48,750 nt of DNA from a virus. Below the pieces are notes generated by a model. That model searched no databases. It was not told the DNA's origin and saw only the letters and a list, made by a program, of their open reading frames with translations. A program made the translations under genes and the position numbers. Positions 22,623 to 31,945 of this stretch are shown here, piece by piece (positions within the stretch are counted from its first letter, which is position 1; each line of letters begins with the position of its first letter). Where the stretch lies: IMG/VR virus record IMGVR_UViG_3300021389_002918, positions 1 to 48,750 of that record. One strand, given 5' to 3'.

Positions 22623-23552
22623 TTATTTCCCATGATTAATCATTTTTTTAAAATGAGGTATCCAATATTTTTCTAAAATGTTTTCCCAGCTTCTATCAGG
22701 GAACATTTCATTATGTATTTGGGTAGAATATTCATTAAGAATTCTAGGTGATTTATTTAACTCATTAATAATTTCAACAGCCTCTTCTATTGTTTTAAAT
22801 TTCTTAACAGATTTATGATATCTTACTATACCTACATCAGTTGATATAAAAGGAATTTTACATGCAACTGCCTCAGCAAAATATGTAGGTAATCCTTCTG
22901 CGGTAGATGTACATATAATAGCATCAACATCATGATACATATCCTTACCGTTTTTTCTACCACTTAATGTGACTGGTGTAAGATTAGCCTTTTTGCATAT
23001 TTCATGAAACATTTTAGGTCTTTTTATAGATTTCCAATCCTCCTTTGGGTTATTACCAACAAAACCTAATCTTTCTATTTTATTAATTTGCTTAAATGGA
23101 GAAAATCTTTTTAAGTTAACGCCTATTGGTAGTAATGTACTTTCTACGCCTCTTTGTTTTATCTGATTAACAATATAAGGATTAATGCTACAAACAGGTG
23201 TTGTAAACCATCCTTCATACCACCCATGATTAAAATGATCTGCTGGTACATCTACTTCATGGTGATATACAGGAATAAATTTATCTTTAAGTTCTATCTG
23301 TTCTTCTATAGGCAAATCTTTAAACAGCCAACCTCTATCCAATATTGAGGCCAGATAAGGATCTATAATTATAAGATCCCAATTCTTCCATTCTTTTTGG
23401 TTAAATAATTTTACATAATTACTCGGCTCAGCCCAATCAATTAATTCAAAGTAAATATTGGAATACTTTTCATCAATAATGGATTTAATGTCACGATGAA
23501 TTATACCCATGGCACCATTTGTACAATCCCCAAAATATAAAATCTTCATCAT
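22623..23552 (-). CDS. Glycosyltransferase, GT-B type
   Basis: The 309-residue product has the two-domain GT-B layout. The N-terminal half contains KILYFGDCTNGAMG and WDLIIIDPYLAS. The linker TLLPIGVNLKRFSP leads into a C-terminal donor domain with RLGFVGNNP, DAIICTSTAEGLPTYFAEAVACKIPFISTDVG, the Glu-containing donor motif of GT4-type enzymes. It should move a sugar from a nucleotide donor to an unknown acceptor (phage protein, DNA or host glycan). Its start overlaps the next glycosyltransferase as ATGATGA, so either of two Met codons (23552 or 23549) may be used. The pair sits between the C-half of DNA polymerase and uvsX, an unusual place. Confidence 0.82.
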   Translation of the reverse strand: MMKILYFGDCTNGAMGIIHRDIKSIIDEKYSNIYFELIDWAEPSNYVKLFNQKEWKNWDLIIIDPYLASILDRGWLFKDLPIEEQIELKDKFIPVYHHEVDVPADHFNHGWYEGWFTTPVCSINPYIVNQIKQRGVESTLLPIGVNLKRFSPFKQINKIERLGFVGNNPKEDWKSIKRPKMFHEICKKANLTPVTLSGRKNGKDMYHDVDAIICTSTAEGLPTYFAEAVACKIPFISTDVGIVRYHKSVKKFKTIEEAVEIINELNKSPRILNEYSTQIHNEMFPDRSWENILEKYWIPHFKKMINHGK

Positions 23553-24697
23553 CCGTTAAATTCTTTTAAGTAATCTTCTGTGTATAATGATTCATCCCAA
23601 ATTTCATACCACCCTCTACCTGAAGATACGTCGGTAACTTTTCTAAAAAAATCTTCGTACATTGGGGCGATCGCCTCTAATGAAAATCTTTCACCATGCT
23701 TTCTACAATCTTCAGATTTAATTTTACCATCTTGTATATTTTTAACGGCTCTTACATAATCTTCAAAGGTCCTACATCTATAACCAGTTACTCCTTCAAT
23801 ATTATTTTCAGTAAAAGCTCCCCAGTCAGAAGAAATAGTAGGAGTCCCTGCTAATAAATTTTCAACCTGAACTCCACCAAACGGTTCTAAATATTGAGAT
23901 GCAAGAAATGACCCTTTTGCATTTTTCATTAATTCTTTTCTTTCTTCAACCCCTGCATAACCTACAAATTCTATATGATCTGGCCATTCATAATCTTCAT
24001 ACGAAGGATCAAGTTGACCAGCAACCTTTAATTTAACACCAGCAGCTTTACATACCTGTTCTGCTATATGTATACCTTTACCTGTATAAACTCTACCTAA
24101 GAAAAGAAAATAATCTTCTTTATCTTCTTTATATTCAAATTGATCCAAATCAAAATAATTAGGAATAACTATATCATAATTACCTTGTGCGCATGATCCA
24201 ACATTTTTCAATCCACAGTATGCATGATATATTGCATATGATTCAAATATTTTATAAGGAGCCCAATGGCCACCTGCATAACCTATACCAGGTTCAATAA
24301 TTAATAAATCACTATGTGCATCGCAAATAGGCTTTACACCTGCACCCCAAAAAGGTAAAATAATATCATTAGGTTGCTTTCTTTTCTCTATTTCATTAAT
24401 AGCGTTTCTGTAAAAGGTTTGATACGCCTTATCATTCATATCATATTTAAACCATTTACTTTTATAATCATGAGTACCGTAAACCTCAGTCCACACTTTA
24501 TTAGTAATCACAGTTACATCTTCATTCGCCATCGTGTTTGAGTCCTCATGGCCATAATGATAAATAATATGCCCTCTGCCTGCCATCATTTTGCAGAACT
24601 TGAGGGCTTTTTGTGTATATGCGCATGCTACGAAATCTTCATTTGTAATTGTATGCGGTAAACCTAATACATGGATTCTAAATTTTTGATTTTTCAT
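23549..24697 (-). CDS. Glycosyltransferase family 4-like protein
   Basis: The 382-residue product is a GT-B, GT4-like enzyme. It shows GRGHIIYHYGHEDSN near residue 40, DIVIPNYFDLDQFEY linking the domains, FLFLGRVYTGKGIHIAEQV at the start of the donor domain, KLKVAGQ, then SQYLEPFGGVQVENLLAGTP with the Glu that contacts the donor sugar and SDWGAFTENN. The C-terminus WYEIWDESLYTEDYLKEF is aromatic. It is coupled to the downstream glycosyltransferase by ATGATGA and follows the polymerase C-half by 14 bases. Acceptor and donor cannot be read from sequence. Confidence 0.9.
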   Translation of the reverse strand: MKNQKFRIHVLGLPHTITNEDFVACAYTQKALKFCKMMAGRGHIIYHYGHEDSNTMANEDVTVITNKVWTEVYGTHDYKSKWFKYDMNDKAYQTFYRNAINEIEKRKQPNDIILPFWGAGVKPICDAHSDLLIIEPGIGYAGGHWAPYKIFESYAIYHAYCGLKNVGSCAQGNYDIVIPNYFDLDQFEYKEDKEDYFLFLGRVYTGKGIHIAEQVCKAAGVKLKVAGQLDPSYEDYEWPDHIEFVGYAGVEERKELMKNAKGSFLASQYLEPFGGVQVENLLAGTPTISSDWGAFTENNIEGVTGYRCRTFEDYVRAVKNIQDGKIKSEDCRKHGERFSLEAIAPMYEDFFRKVTDVSSGRGWYEIWDESLYTEDYLKEFNG

Positions 24698-24711
24698 TTC
24701 TTAATTTTTTT

Positions 24712-25830
24712 TTAAAATAGGCTTGTTGTATAAATCAAATTTCTATTAAATGATTTAAAGCCCATAGCAGTAACAACCCTATTTATTGGATCTAGGATTG
24801 TTTTTTCAAATTGTCTATCATAATCTATTTTAGGCGCAAATTCATATGGATAGTCACCCGGTGCATATGCGAATACATCACATGATTTATCTTCAGAAAA
24901 ATACATTTTACATTTTTCACCGTTTCCTAAAGGTTGATATTTACCTTTAAGACCTGAATTATTTAATAGATAATTATGATATCCTGCAGATCTTACACCG
25001 ATTGGGCACTTAGATGCAATTTCAAATGTATCATAATCACTTACAATATATTTTTGATAATTATTTACCTTTCGTGAAAAACTTATTTGATCTACATTGG
25101 CTAATCTAAACTGCCTTTTAATATCTTTAAGCAAAGCAGCGAACTTACCCATATCCAATTCAGTTACAGAAAAGATATATGTTAAAAGTTCTTTAAGTTT
25201 TTCTCTAGCAAAAATTGGAGTAGATGACTGGATAATTTCAAAGCCTTTTGAACTGATTTTAGAAAGATCATCATAGTGAATATCTGGATCCTTCCAAACA
25301 ATATTTTGCATATACTTTTTCTTGGCTAGCCATATTGCATTTTTAGCAATACTTTCTAATTCAAACGATAAGAAATTTTCTGCATTATTATCATCAGCAT
25401 ATTTTTGAAGGATCTTTTCAATATAATCATTAAGTCTTACTTTATAAAGCTTAAGTATAAATTCCTTTTCATCCCCTTCCCAGCCTTCTGATTTTTGAAT
25501 TATTTCATCAAATTTAACATACACCGAATCCGTATCAATATAAATACCTACAGGTTTTTCAATTTTACCAGTTACGGTAATACCCATCGCAGCATGAGCT
25601 GGTAAATCCTTATGCCAAAATTCTTTAAAATATTTGTTAACTAATTGTTCAGTATATAAAATTGCATCTTTACCTTGAAGAGTAATTGTTTCTGCTATAT
25701 CAACATTAAAGAAATAAAAATAAGGATTACCAAATGCACCGTAAATAGAGTTAAGCATTAACTTAACAGCTTGTTCATAATTATAGTACTTTGATGCTTC
25801 TTCTTTTATGTTCTGTAATTCCTCAGTCAT
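24712..25830 (-). CDS. gp43: DNA polymerase, catalytic C-terminal half (split gp43)
   Basis: The 372-residue product is the fingers-to-thumb part of a family B polymerase. It opens with MTEELQNIKEEASKYYNYEQ, then motif B KLMLNSIYGAFGN at 23-35 and motif C YIDTDSVYVKF with catalytic Asp99 and Asp101. Palm and thumb segments follow, to AMGFKSFNRNLIYTTSLF. It lacks the exonuclease domain and motif A, which are in the separate gene at 41952-43358. Together the two parts give 840 residues, against 898 in T4 gp43. The break lies in the fingers between motifs A and B. It is not a frameshift remnant: start, leader box and both ends are clean. It presumably assembles with the N-half. Confidence 0.94.
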   Translation of the reverse strand: MTEELQNIKEEASKYYNYEQAVKLMLNSIYGAFGNPYFYFFNVDIAETITLQGKDAILYTEQLVNKYFKEFWHKDLPAHAAMGITVTGKIEKPVGIYIDTDSVYVKFDEIIQKSEGWEGDEKEFILKLYKVRLNDYIEKILQKYADDNNAENFLSFELESIAKNAIWLAKKKYMQNIVWKDPDIHYDDLSKISSKGFEIIQSSTPIFAREKLKELLTYIFSVTELDMGKFAALLKDIKRQFRLANVDQISFSRKVNNYQKYIVSDYDTFEIASKCPIGVRSAGYHNYLLNNSGLKGKYQPLGNGEKCKMYFSEDKSCDVFAYAPGDYPYEFAPKIDYDRQFEKTILDPINRVVTAMGFKSFNRNLIYTTSLF

Positions 25831-25846
25831 TTTTATTTTTTATACG
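25831..25846 (-). promoter_or_regulatory. Candidate promoter, GTATAAAAAATAAAAA
   Basis: Minus-strand CCGTATAAAAAATAAAAA runs directly up to the start at 25830. It resembles the TATAAAAATAAA boxes and follows the sliding-clamp terminator, so it would start the unit holding the polymerase C-half. Confidence 0.35.
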
Positions 25847-25864
25847 GTATGGTTAAAAAGGTTT

Positions 25865-25890
25865 AAAGGGCACCGATTATGATGCCCTTT
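25865..25890 (-). terminator. Terminator after the sliding-clamp gene
   Basis: Minus-strand AAAGGGCATC-ATAATC-GGTGCCCTTT is a 10-bp stem with one U·G pair (C·A mismatch in the plus-sense copy), followed by AAACCTTTTT. The U-run is interrupted, so termination may be partial. It lies 19 bases past the stop of gp45. Confidence 0.75.
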
Positions 25891-25908
25891 ATTATATTGG
25901 AGGTATTA

Positions 25909-26658
25909 TTAATCCTCGTCAGTAATGGCAACAGCCACAGTAAGGTGAGTGTTTGTATCTAATGATTTAAAAACCACTTTATTTTCACATACACTTACCT
26001 TGTAATTTTCTTTATCCAAAAGGTTAATGTATTTTTTATAAATTACTACCTTTGCACCTTTTTCAACATTTGAATCATAAGAGTGACAGAGTGTAGCATC
26101 ATAAGAAGTACCTTTAATGTTAATCCCCTTTTCACCAATGTAAAGAGTAAAAATATCTTCATCTTTATCAAGGTTAAATAATGATTTCATTTTATCTACA
26201 TGGGTAGTAAGTAAATCAAAATCAAACATTTTAGAATCAACACCAAATGCTCTATCTGTTTCTTCTTTACTCATTTCCATAAATGATAATGATGGATCTG
26301 TACATGCCAAATTAATCTGAAGATCTTCATTTTCTAAAATAAAATCACTTGCCATTAATTCACCATCGTATTCAGTATACTTAATTCTACCTTTTACATC
26401 ACCATTAAAATGACTTAATGCATCAATAACTTTAGTACCGTTATAAAAACTAACCTTTACTGGTTCTTTAATATCAGCATCAAAAATATCAGAGGTTGGT
26501 GTGTTAACCAATTTTACGGCATCTCTCTCAGGAAAATACACAGAAGATACCGTACCTTCTTTTGCGATTTTCATAAAGATGAATTTGTCAATTGGGAGTA
26601 ATTTGCGAACGAATGAACTTAATTCATAACCGTCAATTTTGTTAATAGTTGTTTCCAT
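25909..26658 (-). CDS. gp45: Sliding clamp (gp45-like)
   Basis: The 249-residue product is a PCNA-fold processivity clamp (T4 gp45 has 228), a trimeric ring that tethers DNA polymerase and, in T4, activates late transcription with gp55 and gp33. Characteristic parts are the N-terminal FVRKLLPIDKFIFMKIAKEG, the VIDALSHFNGDVKGRIKYTEYDG segment and the C-terminal VAVAITDED. It has no enzymatic motif, as expected. Its own box (ATATAATAATAAAC) and terminator frame it, so it can be made in large amount. It stands at the junction of the glycan cassette and the replication string. Confidence 0.9.
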   Translation of the reverse strand: METTINKIDGYELSSFVRKLLPIDKFIFMKIAKEGTVSSVYFPERDAVKLVNTPTSDIFDADIKEPVKVSFYNGTKVIDALSHFNGDVKGRIKYTEYDGELMASDFILENEDLQINLACTDPSLSFMEMSKEETDRAFGVDSKMFDFDLLTTHVDKMKSLFNLDKDEDIFTLYIGEKGINIKGTSYDATLCHSYDSNVEKGAKVVIYKKYINLLDKENYKVSVCENKVVFKSLDTNTHLTVAVAITDED

Positions 26659-26673
26659 TTAAAAATTTATTTG

Positions 26674-26686
26674 TTTATTATTATAT
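26674..26686 (-). promoter_or_regulatory. Candidate promoter, ATATAATAATAAA
   Basis: Minus-strand ATATAATAATAAAC, 15 bases before the clamp start at 26658; same 12-base core as the sites at 13445, 22579 and 33940. Confidence 0.42.
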
Positions 26687-26709
26687 TGATTATTGTTACT
26701 TAGTTTAAG

Positions 26710-27726
26710 CTAGAATACAGACTTAGTTTTTAATTCTTTCTTTAAAATAAAACCATTTTTCTGTATGCTTTTAAATGAAGGAGGAGTCCAATTTTTATCA
26801 TAAAGGATATCCTTAAGTTCATACTTAGCCTCATACTTAAAACCATACCTCCATTCTAAGCCTGGTAAAAAATCGTTTAACCATAGAGGCTTTTTTACAC
26901 CTATTGCATAATGGATAATTGATGGAACTACTACTTTAAGATACTTATCTGGTGGTGTACCTGCCTTCATCATCTTATCTCTATTTTGCATTAACCTCAA
27001 GTCTTTACTTTCAGTAAATTTAACCTTTCTACCTTCAGCTAAATACCTGTGAATGTTAAAATGATGGAATCTTTGCTCTACAGTCCAGCTTGTATATCCT
27101 GTAAAATTAAAATACTGATGATGAATGAATGGGTGCTTCATAAATCTCTCAAAGTAATATTCTAACTTAGGATCATCACCATATATGATATTACCTGCAT
27201 TAATGGAAAGAGCATTCATTTGTTCTAATGTAAAATCAGTTTCAAAGATTTCATTAAATGCATCCATTACATCATACTTATCTTTATTTCTAATATAAAA
27301 TAAGTTTTCTTTTTTAATACCGAATTCTTCGTACTCATCCCACATGTAACTTAAGTCATTTAAAATAAATACATCGTCATCAGATACTAATGTTCTCTTT
27401 ACTCCAAATTTTTCTTTTAAGTATATAGGCATTAAGATTTTAAATAAACACCCATGGCTCAATAAGAATTCTTTTGACTTACCTTCATAACCATGTTTCT
27501 TAATATAGTAATCATAAAGATCATTAAGAATAATAATTTGAGCATTTTTAAATATATCTAAATCATGCTCTTCAAAAATACCGGTAAGTTTATCTAAATC
27601 TATTTTAGTATTATCCACAAATAGGTAAATATCAAACTTTTCCTTTATCCCCTTAGGATAATAACTACATAAGATATTCGTAAACTCTAGACTGGATACG
27701 CCTATGGCTAAAGCTTTATCTTTCAT
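26710..27726 (-). CDS. Glycosyltransferase, GT8-like (GT-A fold)
   Basis: The 338-residue product shows GT-A features: FKILMPIYLKEKFG, then the metal-binding KRTLVSDDDVFILNDLSYM with the DxD at 116-118, LSINAGNIIYGDDPKL and, later, PSIIHYAIGVKKPLWL, which matches the HYxGxxKPW signature of GT8 enzymes. It should transfer a hexose from a UDP-sugar to an unknown acceptor. It begins two bases after the stop of the cytosine methyltransferase-like gene and is the last gene before the sliding clamp, closing the cassette. A link with DNA modification is possible from the neighbour but unproven. Confidence 0.82.
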   Translation of the reverse strand: MKDKALAIGVSSLEFTNILCSYYPKGIKEKFDIYLFVDNTKIDLDKLTGIFEEHDLDIFKNAQIIILNDLYDYYIKKHGYEGKSKEFLLSHGCLFKILMPIYLKEKFGVKRTLVSDDDVFILNDLSYMWDEYEEFGIKKENLFYIRNKDKYDVMDAFNEIFETDFTLEQMNALSINAGNIIYGDDPKLEYYFERFMKHPFIHHQYFNFTGYTSWTVEQRFHHFNIHRYLAEGRKVKFTESKDLRLMQNRDKMMKAGTPPDKYLKVVVPSIIHYAIGVKKPLWLNDFLPGLEWRYGFKYEAKYELKDILYDKNWTPPSFKSIQKNGFILKKELKTKSVF

Positions 27727-27728
27727 AA

Positions 27729-28991
27729 TTAAATTATACTTTTTACTTTATACTTCTTTTTTGGTTTAGCACCTAATTCTTCAGATGCTATAACCTTTTG
27801 GTTTGTGTTATCTTGTTTTAGGAATGTATAATTGGTCATCTTAGCATTTCCTTCACAGAATTTTTTAACTTCATTGGCCATATCCATCGCAGTTGTAACT
27901 GGTACATTTTGTGCAATGTGATTAACTTGGCGAGAAGATTCAATTTCAAAGTCTAGAGGTAATCCCATTAAGTGCATCATCTCTCTTACATTTAAATAAC
28001 GGTTTTCAATTGGATGAACACCATTAAACATATTTCTACCGATAAGAGCAGAAAAAGAATCATGGAAGAAATGTGGGGATGCATCCCAGTAACCTAACCC
28101 TTGACTTGTTTTATATTGTTGGTGCTCTAACATATCAATAAAAGTCTTTGTAGATTTTTTATTTGAGAAACCTCTTTTAGGATAATGTTTTTCTAACCAT
28201 TTAATACAGTCATCAATCAGATCGTTATTTTCTAAATATTGTGCAATGGTTCCTTTTTTAAATTTTGCAGCAAATTCAGCATGAGTTAATCCTTCTTTTT
28301 CTAAAACATATTCATAAGGCTTAAAGTGATCAGTAACCTTTCCTTCTACCATAAACATATCTTGTTGTGTAGCATCTTCAGGGATTTCACTTAAGTAATC
28401 AATAAGCTTTTTCTTTTCTCTAAATTTCCAGTTTAACATTGGAACTGTTGGTGTATTCCAAAAGAAGTAAAAAGTTCTCATTCTTCTTTGAGGAATTCCA
28501 TGAAGTTCAGTATTTGTTTTAATAAGAGAAAAGCTATATCCGTATTTCTGTCCTATTTCTTTTAACCTATCAACAACACCTTCTCCCATTTTAGTAAAAA
28601 GACCTGGGGCATTTTCACCCCAAAGAACTTTAGGCTTAACGTGTTCTAGGATATACTCTGAGGAATTGTACATCCATTGATTTTGAGTAGCACCAGATCC
28701 TCTAGATGCAGCAGTACCTTTTGCAGAATTTAATTGTGATAAGCCTGCACATGGACAAACTGAATTTACGTAATCAACACCTTCGAATGTTTGATTAGGT
28801 ATTTCCAATTCTTCATGATCTAGCCTATACATTGGCACATCTGGCCAATATCTTTCAATATGACTTTCATTTGCCGCAAACGCATCATAACTCAAATGAA
28901 ATGCCGGTTCATTACCTGCAGATTTTTTACAACCTATAGCACTACCTCCAATAAGAGGTATTATAGTGCCCCATTTTAATTCTTTACTCAT
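27729..28991 (-). CDS. C5-cytosine DNA methyltransferase-like protein
   Basis: The 420-residue product has C5-cytosine methyltransferase motifs in order: IIPLIGGSAIGCKKSAG (motif I region, atypical), VCPCAGLSQLN with catalytic Pro80-Cys81 (motif IV), GENAPG at 125-130 (motif VI; usually ENV), GIPQRRMRTF near 165-174 (motif VIII), RYLNVREMMHLMGLP (motif IX) and QNVPVTTAMDMANEV (motif X). Motif IV has PCAGLSQ instead of the common PCQPFS, and motif I lacks the usual FxGxGG. The catalytic Cys and QRR are kept, so activity is likely; the variations could mean altered substrate. It probably protects phage DNA from restriction or prepares it for further modification. Confidence 0.85.
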   Translation of the reverse strand: MSKELKWGTIIPLIGGSAIGCKKSAGNEPAFHLSYDAFAANESHIERYWPDVPMYRLDHEELEIPNQTFEGVDYVNSVCPCAGLSQLNSAKGTAASRGSGATQNQWMYNSSEYILEHVKPKVLWGENAPGLFTKMGEGVVDRLKEIGQKYGYSFSLIKTNTELHGIPQRRMRTFYFFWNTPTVPMLNWKFREKKKLIDYLSEIPEDATQQDMFMVEGKVTDHFKPYEYVLEKEGLTHAEFAAKFKKGTIAQYLENNDLIDDCIKWLEKHYPKRGFSNKKSTKTFIDMLEHQQYKTSQGLGYWDASPHFFHDSFSALIGRNMFNGVHPIENRYLNVREMMHLMGLPLDFEIESSRQVNHIAQNVPVTTAMDMANEVKKFCEGNAKMTNYTFLKQDNTNQKVIASEELGAKPKKKYKVKSII

Positions 28992-28994
28992 AAT

Positions 28995-29660
28995 CTATTT
29001 TTTGTTATAGTTAAAAACACCGTAATAGCATGCACCACTACCTTCATCCCTATTCTTTATTATAGGTAAGTTACCGTTAAACACCGAAGAATATTCATCA
29101 TAGTGAATAGTACCTACGTTGCCCTTTCCTTCCAACCACTCATTGAGTTTATCTTCCTTAAGTTCATGTGGGTGGCCTTTATGTGCAGGTATATCAATCC
29201 ATTCAAATATTCTAACTACAGGTGCAGCCTTCTTGGCATTATTGATTATTTTTTTAGGATCTACTACATGCTGTAAACAATTATAAATCCAAACTTCATC
29301 ATATTCTTTTTCGTTAACCTCTTCTCCTGGTTTTTGATCATATTTAATATTATTAGCTTTATAGCGATCTAATGTCCATTGCGGATACTTAATAGGATCT
29401 ACAACTTTAGATCCTCCATGATCATGGCATTTAAGTAATAATGAAACAGGACCACCGCCGATGTCTAATATTTTCTTTCCTTTTACAGAAAAAGAGTATG
29501 GTGAATATTTAGTAATGCCCATTAACTTTGCATAAAAAAATTGTTTTATTTCTTCATCAATCGAATTACAGCAATTACCCCAATAATCAGATTCAAATTC
29601 ATACAAAGGATTGTCATCAATATATTCACCGCTTATTTTATAATTTCCTAATTTACCCAT
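28995..29660 (-). CDS. Class I SAM-dependent methyltransferase
   Basis: The 221-residue product has a Rossmann methyltransferase core: KILDIGGGPVSLLL at 63-76 (motif I, SAM binding), VVDPIKYPQ (motif II acid) and YDEVWIYNCLQHVVDPKKII (motifs IV-V). The acidic loops typical of small-molecule or sugar methyltransferases are present and there is no target-recognition domain for DNA. It lies three bases each from the epimerase and the cytosine methyltransferase-like gene in the cassette, so O- or N-methylation of a sugar is the most natural guess. Confidence 0.82.
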   Translation of the reverse strand: MGKLGNYKISGEYIDDNPLYEFESDYWGNCCNSIDEEIKQFFYAKLMGITKYSPYSFSVKGKKILDIGGGPVSLLLKCHDHGGSKVVDPIKYPQWTLDRYKANNIKYDQKPGEEVNEKEYDEVWIYNCLQHVVDPKKIINNAKKAAPVVRIFEWIDIPAHKGHPHELKEDKLNEWLEGKGNVGTIHYDEYSSVFNGNLPIIKNRDEGSGACYYGVFNYNKK

Positions 29661-29663
29661 TTT

Positions 29664-30686
29664 TTAAATTTTTACTTTTTCAATTTCTAAATCTTCCATA
29701 AAAGTTATAGGATCAATATTACCTTCTTCCACCTCATTCTTAAGATATACAATAGTTTCCTTAATTGTATCTATGATATCTTTTTTAGGTTCCCATCCCA
29801 TTGACTTTGCCTTAGATACATCGCCAAAGGAATATACTGCCTCGCCTGCGATTGCATCATAATGATCAAAAGGAATACCGCTTACACCCATTTCATCTGC
29901 GATCATATCCTTTAATTCCATTAGGTTAGTCATTTTACCTGTGCCTAGATTAAATGTTTGGTTTGCAGTATTTTCATTTTCCATGCAGAGAATGTGGAAT
30001 GCATTAACATCAGCAACATTAACGTAATCTCTAGATTTTTTATAATCCCCAAATACGATTGGGTTATGACCACCCATAATTCTTAAAATAAATCCAGCGA
30101 ATACAGGAGGTACTGTTCTTTCATAATCTTGTAAAGGTCCTGCAACATTAAAGTATCTTAATGCAGTATAGTTTAAACCTTTAGTTCTATGATAAGATTC
30201 TGCTAACAGCGCAAGACATGCCTTGGTTGTAGAATATACTGTTGTTGGATCAGATTGTGTTTCATTATAACCTTCTTTACCCATTTCACAGTTTTCATAA
30301 ACAGCCGAAGTTTCGCTAAAGATTATTCTGTTAACTCCTGCTTTAACACAGCCATTCATTACATTAATACTTCCTAAAATATTATTATCAACTGCTTCAT
30401 AAGGGTCATTGTTACAATCATAAATAGATACCCACCCGGCAAAGTGATATACATAATCAGGTTTAAATTCCTCAATTATAGTTTCTACATATTGATTTCT
30501 AATATCAACTTTATGAAAGTTTTCAATTTGATCATGCACTTTAGGAATATAAGTACCGTTAGACATATTATCTACAACAGCAATACATTTGGGATTATGA
30601 CCTCTATTTAATAAATCGTTGATAAAGTTTGTTCCAACGAACCCAGCTCCACCGGTCACTAGGATTTTAGTTTCTGAATTATACAT
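29664..30686 (-). CDS. NAD-dependent UDP-sugar epimerase (GalE-like, extended SDR)
   Basis: The 340-residue product is an extended short-chain dehydrogenase: ILVTGGAGFVGTNF with the GxxGxxG loop at 12-18, DIRNQ, HFAGWVS near 81-87, SETSAVYE with the Ser/Thr near 125-127, catalytic Tyr151 and Lys155 in TVYSTTKACL, and RYFNVAGP. These are the residues of UDP-glucose 4-epimerase-type enzymes that interconvert gluco and galacto forms; dehydratase activity is also possible in the family. It overlaps the upstream GT-B-like gene by eight bases. The exact sugar cannot be read from sequence. Confidence 0.9.
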   Translation of the reverse strand: MYNSETKILVTGGAGFVGTNFINDLLNRGHNPKCIAVVDNMSNGTYIPKVHDQIENFHKVDIRNQYVETIIEEFKPDYVYHFAGWVSIYDCNNDPYEAVDNNILGSINVMNGCVKAGVNRIIFSETSAVYENCEMGKEGYNETQSDPTTVYSTTKACLALLAESYHRTKGLNYTALRYFNVAGPLQDYERTVPPVFAGFILRIMGGHNPIVFGDYKKSRDYVNVADVNAFHILCMENENTANQTFNLGTGKMTNLMELKDMIADEMGVSGIPFDHYDAIAGEAVYSFGDVSKAKSMGWEPKKDIIDTIKETIVYLKNEVEEGNIDPITFMEDLEIEKVKI

Positions 30687-31944
30687 TTATTGTTTCTTTT
30701 TTAGTTACTCGTTCATAGGCTTCCCAGATTTTGTTATCTACATGCTCTCCTGTATAATAAGAATCTTTAAGATATTTTTCTTGGAGATTATAGAATAATT
30801 TCTTATAATGCTCTGGGTTTGCATTTAAGAATTCAATTTTCTTTTTTAAATCTTCTGGTGATTTACATCTAATGAAGTGACCTTCAGGGAACACATTAAA
30901 GTCAGTATCGTAAGATGGGTGTAAGAAAGGTATAATACCATAGTGTAACATTTCTGCATATTTAGAAGTCACCATACCTTCTTTAATAGGAACGCAGAAT
31001 GTATATTTAGTAGCGAGGAGTTCATCCGTCATTGTTTCAATTCTCGTTTCACCTTTAAACCATATAGGATATTTTTCTTTAATCTCATCATCCCATTTTC
31101 CGTAAATATCAGTTTCAATATCTTGATCAACAATATACTCTTTTACTGGATTCCATCGGTCCATTCCACCTGACCCTTTACCTTGATTTTGTAGCATCAT
31201 AAATGAATTTGTCTTTTTCATTTTAAACAATTCATCTGTGTTATACCTTTTCTTATCTAAAAGAAATACCGTTTCAATACCGGAATATTCATAGGTTGAT
31301 GTTATCTTTGCAGTATCTCGGAGTGGAGGATTGCAAAAATATTCTTCTTCTTTGGTAAATGTATTTTGTGCTAAATAATAAGTAGGTCTATTATTAATTC
31401 CCCAATCCTTACATGCAAGAATATATCGGTTATCTACAAGTAATCCAACAATAGGAACTTTCTTTTCCAATTCATTCATTGCTTTAATAATTGGGGCTGC
31501 ATAGTACTTAAAGAAGTCTAATGATTTAACTTGACCAGTACCATCTTTCTTGTTAATATATTCTGGAATATTAACAGTACTAGTTGGCCCAGTATAAAAG
31601 AAAATGTAATCTAAATCTAAACCCTGAATAATTTCAACAGTTTCATCAGTAGACTTTCTCTCTTTCATAGTAGAGTGAAATTCCTTAATATTATTAGGCA
31701 CAGTAGGTTCATCCGTTTGCGGAGGGCCAAATAAAGAATTTACTTTTGGTTTTTGTTTTGCTCTAAACTTTCCTAAATCATTAGGGCTTAATAGCCAATA
31801 TTCAATATTAGGATTTCTATTTGCAATTGAACAAATTAATTGCTTAGGTTCACAATCTCCACCGATTGCGCTCCAACTGTTTTCATTAAACTTAATGGCT
31901 TTACCTAATTTAAAAAAGCCAATCTTTTTTACATTCTCTTTCAT
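30679..31944 (-). CDS. Glycosyltransferase-like protein, GT-B type, 421 aa
   Basis: The 421-residue product begins KKIGFFKLGKAIKFNENSW with a sugar-transferase-like first domain, and has LDLDYIFFYTGPTSTVN and PIVGLLVDNRY. Its second domain holds ETVFLLDKKRYN, IETDIYGKW, YTFCVPIKEGMVTSKYAEMLHYGIIPFLHP and GHFIRCKSPEDLKKKIEFLN. That end resembles, in order, the C-terminal part of T4 beta-glucosyltransferase (LRVWETMASDAVMLID and FYVNNRAELIDRVNELK), suggesting a GT-B fold and perhaps a DNA or protein acceptor. The likeness is by eye only. It is coupled to GalE (overlap) and follows the nucleotidyltransferase by one base. Confidence 0.65.
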   Translation of the reverse strand: MKENVKKIGFFKLGKAIKFNENSWSAIGGDCEPKQLICSIANRNPNIEYWLLSPNDLGKFRAKQKPKVNSLFGPPQTDEPTVPNNIKEFHSTMKERKSTDETVEIIQGLDLDYIFFYTGPTSTVNIPEYINKKDGTGQVKSLDFFKYYAAPIIKAMNELEKKVPIVGLLVDNRYILACKDWGINNRPTYYLAQNTFTKEEEYFCNPPLRDTAKITSTYEYSGIETVFLLDKKRYNTDELFKMKKTNSFMMLQNQGKGSGGMDRWNPVKEYIVDQDIETDIYGKWDDEIKEKYPIWFKGETRIETMTDELLATKYTFCVPIKEGMVTSKYAEMLHYGIIPFLHPSYDTDFNVFPEGHFIRCKSPEDLKKKIEFLNANPEHYKKLFYNLQEKYLKDSYYTGEHVDNKIWEAYERVTKKETINV

Positions 31945-31945
31945 A

